DNA of 64,000 nt from an uncultured Bacteroidia bacterium (GTDB lineage Bacteria > Bacteroidota > Bacteroidia > Bacteroidales > UBA932): positions 1 through 64,000 of the forward strand of contig CACZDC010000007.1 of NCBI GenBank assembly GCA_902779785.1, written 5' to 3'. Below the pieces are notes generated by a model. The model ran no database searches. It was not told the DNA's origin and saw only the letters and a list, made by a program, of their open reading frames with translations. Of the stretch, positions 63,273 through 64,000 are shown one piece after another. Position 1 is the stretch's first letter. Each line of letters begins with the position of its first letter. The translations under genes and the position numbers were made by a program.

Positions 63273-64000
63273 GAGAGTGTTAGCCCTACGGTGGATCCAA
63301 CAGTTACGGGAACCCTCGTCGCCGATGGTGACGACGAGGGAACCTATGACTTGATTTCCTCCAAGGGTTACAGCTACGAAGTGCCTGATGCCGACCACTC
63401 TCCGGCAGTGAGACATATCCGTCAGGGGAATGACCCCACACTCGGCCGAAGCGTGTTCCTCTTCGACATCCATATCGATACGGACACGAACAAAGGCGAG
63501 GATGTGGACCGTCAGCGCAACGAGATAAAGACCGACAACGGCTCACCCGCATCTATGGTCGCCCAGCAGGGGCAGACGCTCGAGTGCAAGTGGCTCTTCC
63601 GCCTCCCCTCCGGGATGCTGACCACGACCGAGTTCACTCACGTCCACCAGATAAAGGGGATCGACAACAGTGCCGGTACGGCCGATATCGACAAGCCGGT
63701 AATCACCTTCACCTGCCGCTCGACAAGCGGCGGACAGGAGATGCAAGTGATCCACGTGTCCCCGAGCTCAAGCGGAAGCACCCTGAACTATCTCGCAAAT
63801 CTTCCACTTTCGGATTTCCTCGGAGAATGGGTAAGCGTCACGGAAAGGATGGTCTGCTCGGAAAGCGGCACATACAGCGTCAAGATCACGCGCCTGCGTG
63901 ATTCCAAGGTTCTGGCCGAGATCAACGACACTCCGCTCTGTATGTGGCGTTCGGGAGCTGCCGGGATGAGACCGAAATGGGGCATCTACCGCTCATTCGG
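63273..64000 (+). CDS. Polysaccharide-lyase-like jelly-roll domain, in frame after a TGA, incomplete
   Basis: The frame continues from the TGA at 63270-63272 without a stop to the window end. Motifs DRQRNEIKTDNGSP, FTHVHQIKG, LGEWVSVTERM and RPKWGIYRSF match the concanavalin-like polysaccharide lyases of Bacteroidota (heparin-lyase-I-like fold). No ATG precedes the conserved part (first in-frame ATG about 63555) and no signal peptide is present. The opening ESVSPTVDPTVTG reads as a linker continuing the proline-rich tail before the stop. It is either the severed end of the previous protein or a gene with an unusual start (GTG 63291). Confidence 0.65.

Overview
The window is chromosomal DNA from a member of the phylum Bacteroidota, most likely a gut-type Bacteroidales. 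The evidence is threefold: promoters of the form TTTG-N19-21-TAnnTTTG recur, start codons lack Shine-Dalgarno sequences, and there are two SusC/SusD loci with many lipoprotein signal peptides. Genus and species cannot be fixed from sequence alone. I see no transposase, integrase, phage gene or CRISPR array.

Region 1 (1-15.3 kb) is mostly housekeeping. It holds the tail of a phosphoglucomutase, tRNA-Ala(CGC), a DegT-type aminotransferase, a minus-strand run tyrS-rbfA-LolE-like permease-C1 peptidase, mnmA with a large insertion, cdd, the SRP RNA gene, a FucI-fold protein, rpmE2, a NamZ-like/glmM/S9-peptidase run, and a WYL regulator that appears to lack part of its DNA-binding domain.

Region 2 (15.3-15.9 kb) carries no large gene but is dense in structure. 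It holds one copy of a 74-bp interspersed repeat, a 43-codon open frame, a 148-bp inverted-repeat unit, and a promoter-plus-terminator pair that would make a small RNA of about 67 nt.

Region 3 (15.9-36.4 kb, minus strand) is a polysaccharide utilisation locus (PUL1). Its order is ECF sigma, FecR anti-sigma, STN-containing SusC, SusD, an unassigned toroid-type enzyme, an FGE/SUMF-domain lipoprotein, GH105, a FISUMP-type lipoprotein, a tiny CASG protein, GH28, an SGNH esterase, a GH63-like enzyme and GH89. The target should contain uronic acid and alpha-GlcNAc; the precise glycan is unknown.

Region 4 (36.5-44.8 kb) holds hexuronate catabolism: uxuA, a UxuB-like SDR, a LacI-type regulator, a GH36 alpha-galactosidase, eda, kdgK and a second LacI regulator. 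Region 5 (44.9-64 kb, plus strand) is PUL2, best read as an alginate locus: SusC, SusD, two TIG-domain glycan-binding lipoproteins, two PL6 lyases, PL17, KdgF, an ExuT-type transporter, an SDR (DEH reductase), a second CASG protein, and a fimbrillin/beta-helix lipoprotein followed in the same frame, after one TGA, by a polysaccharide-lyase-like domain that runs off the window. Regions 4 and 5 together give a full route: polymer, oligomers, unsaturated monouronate, DEH, KDG, KDPG, then pyruvate and glyceraldehyde-3-phosphate.
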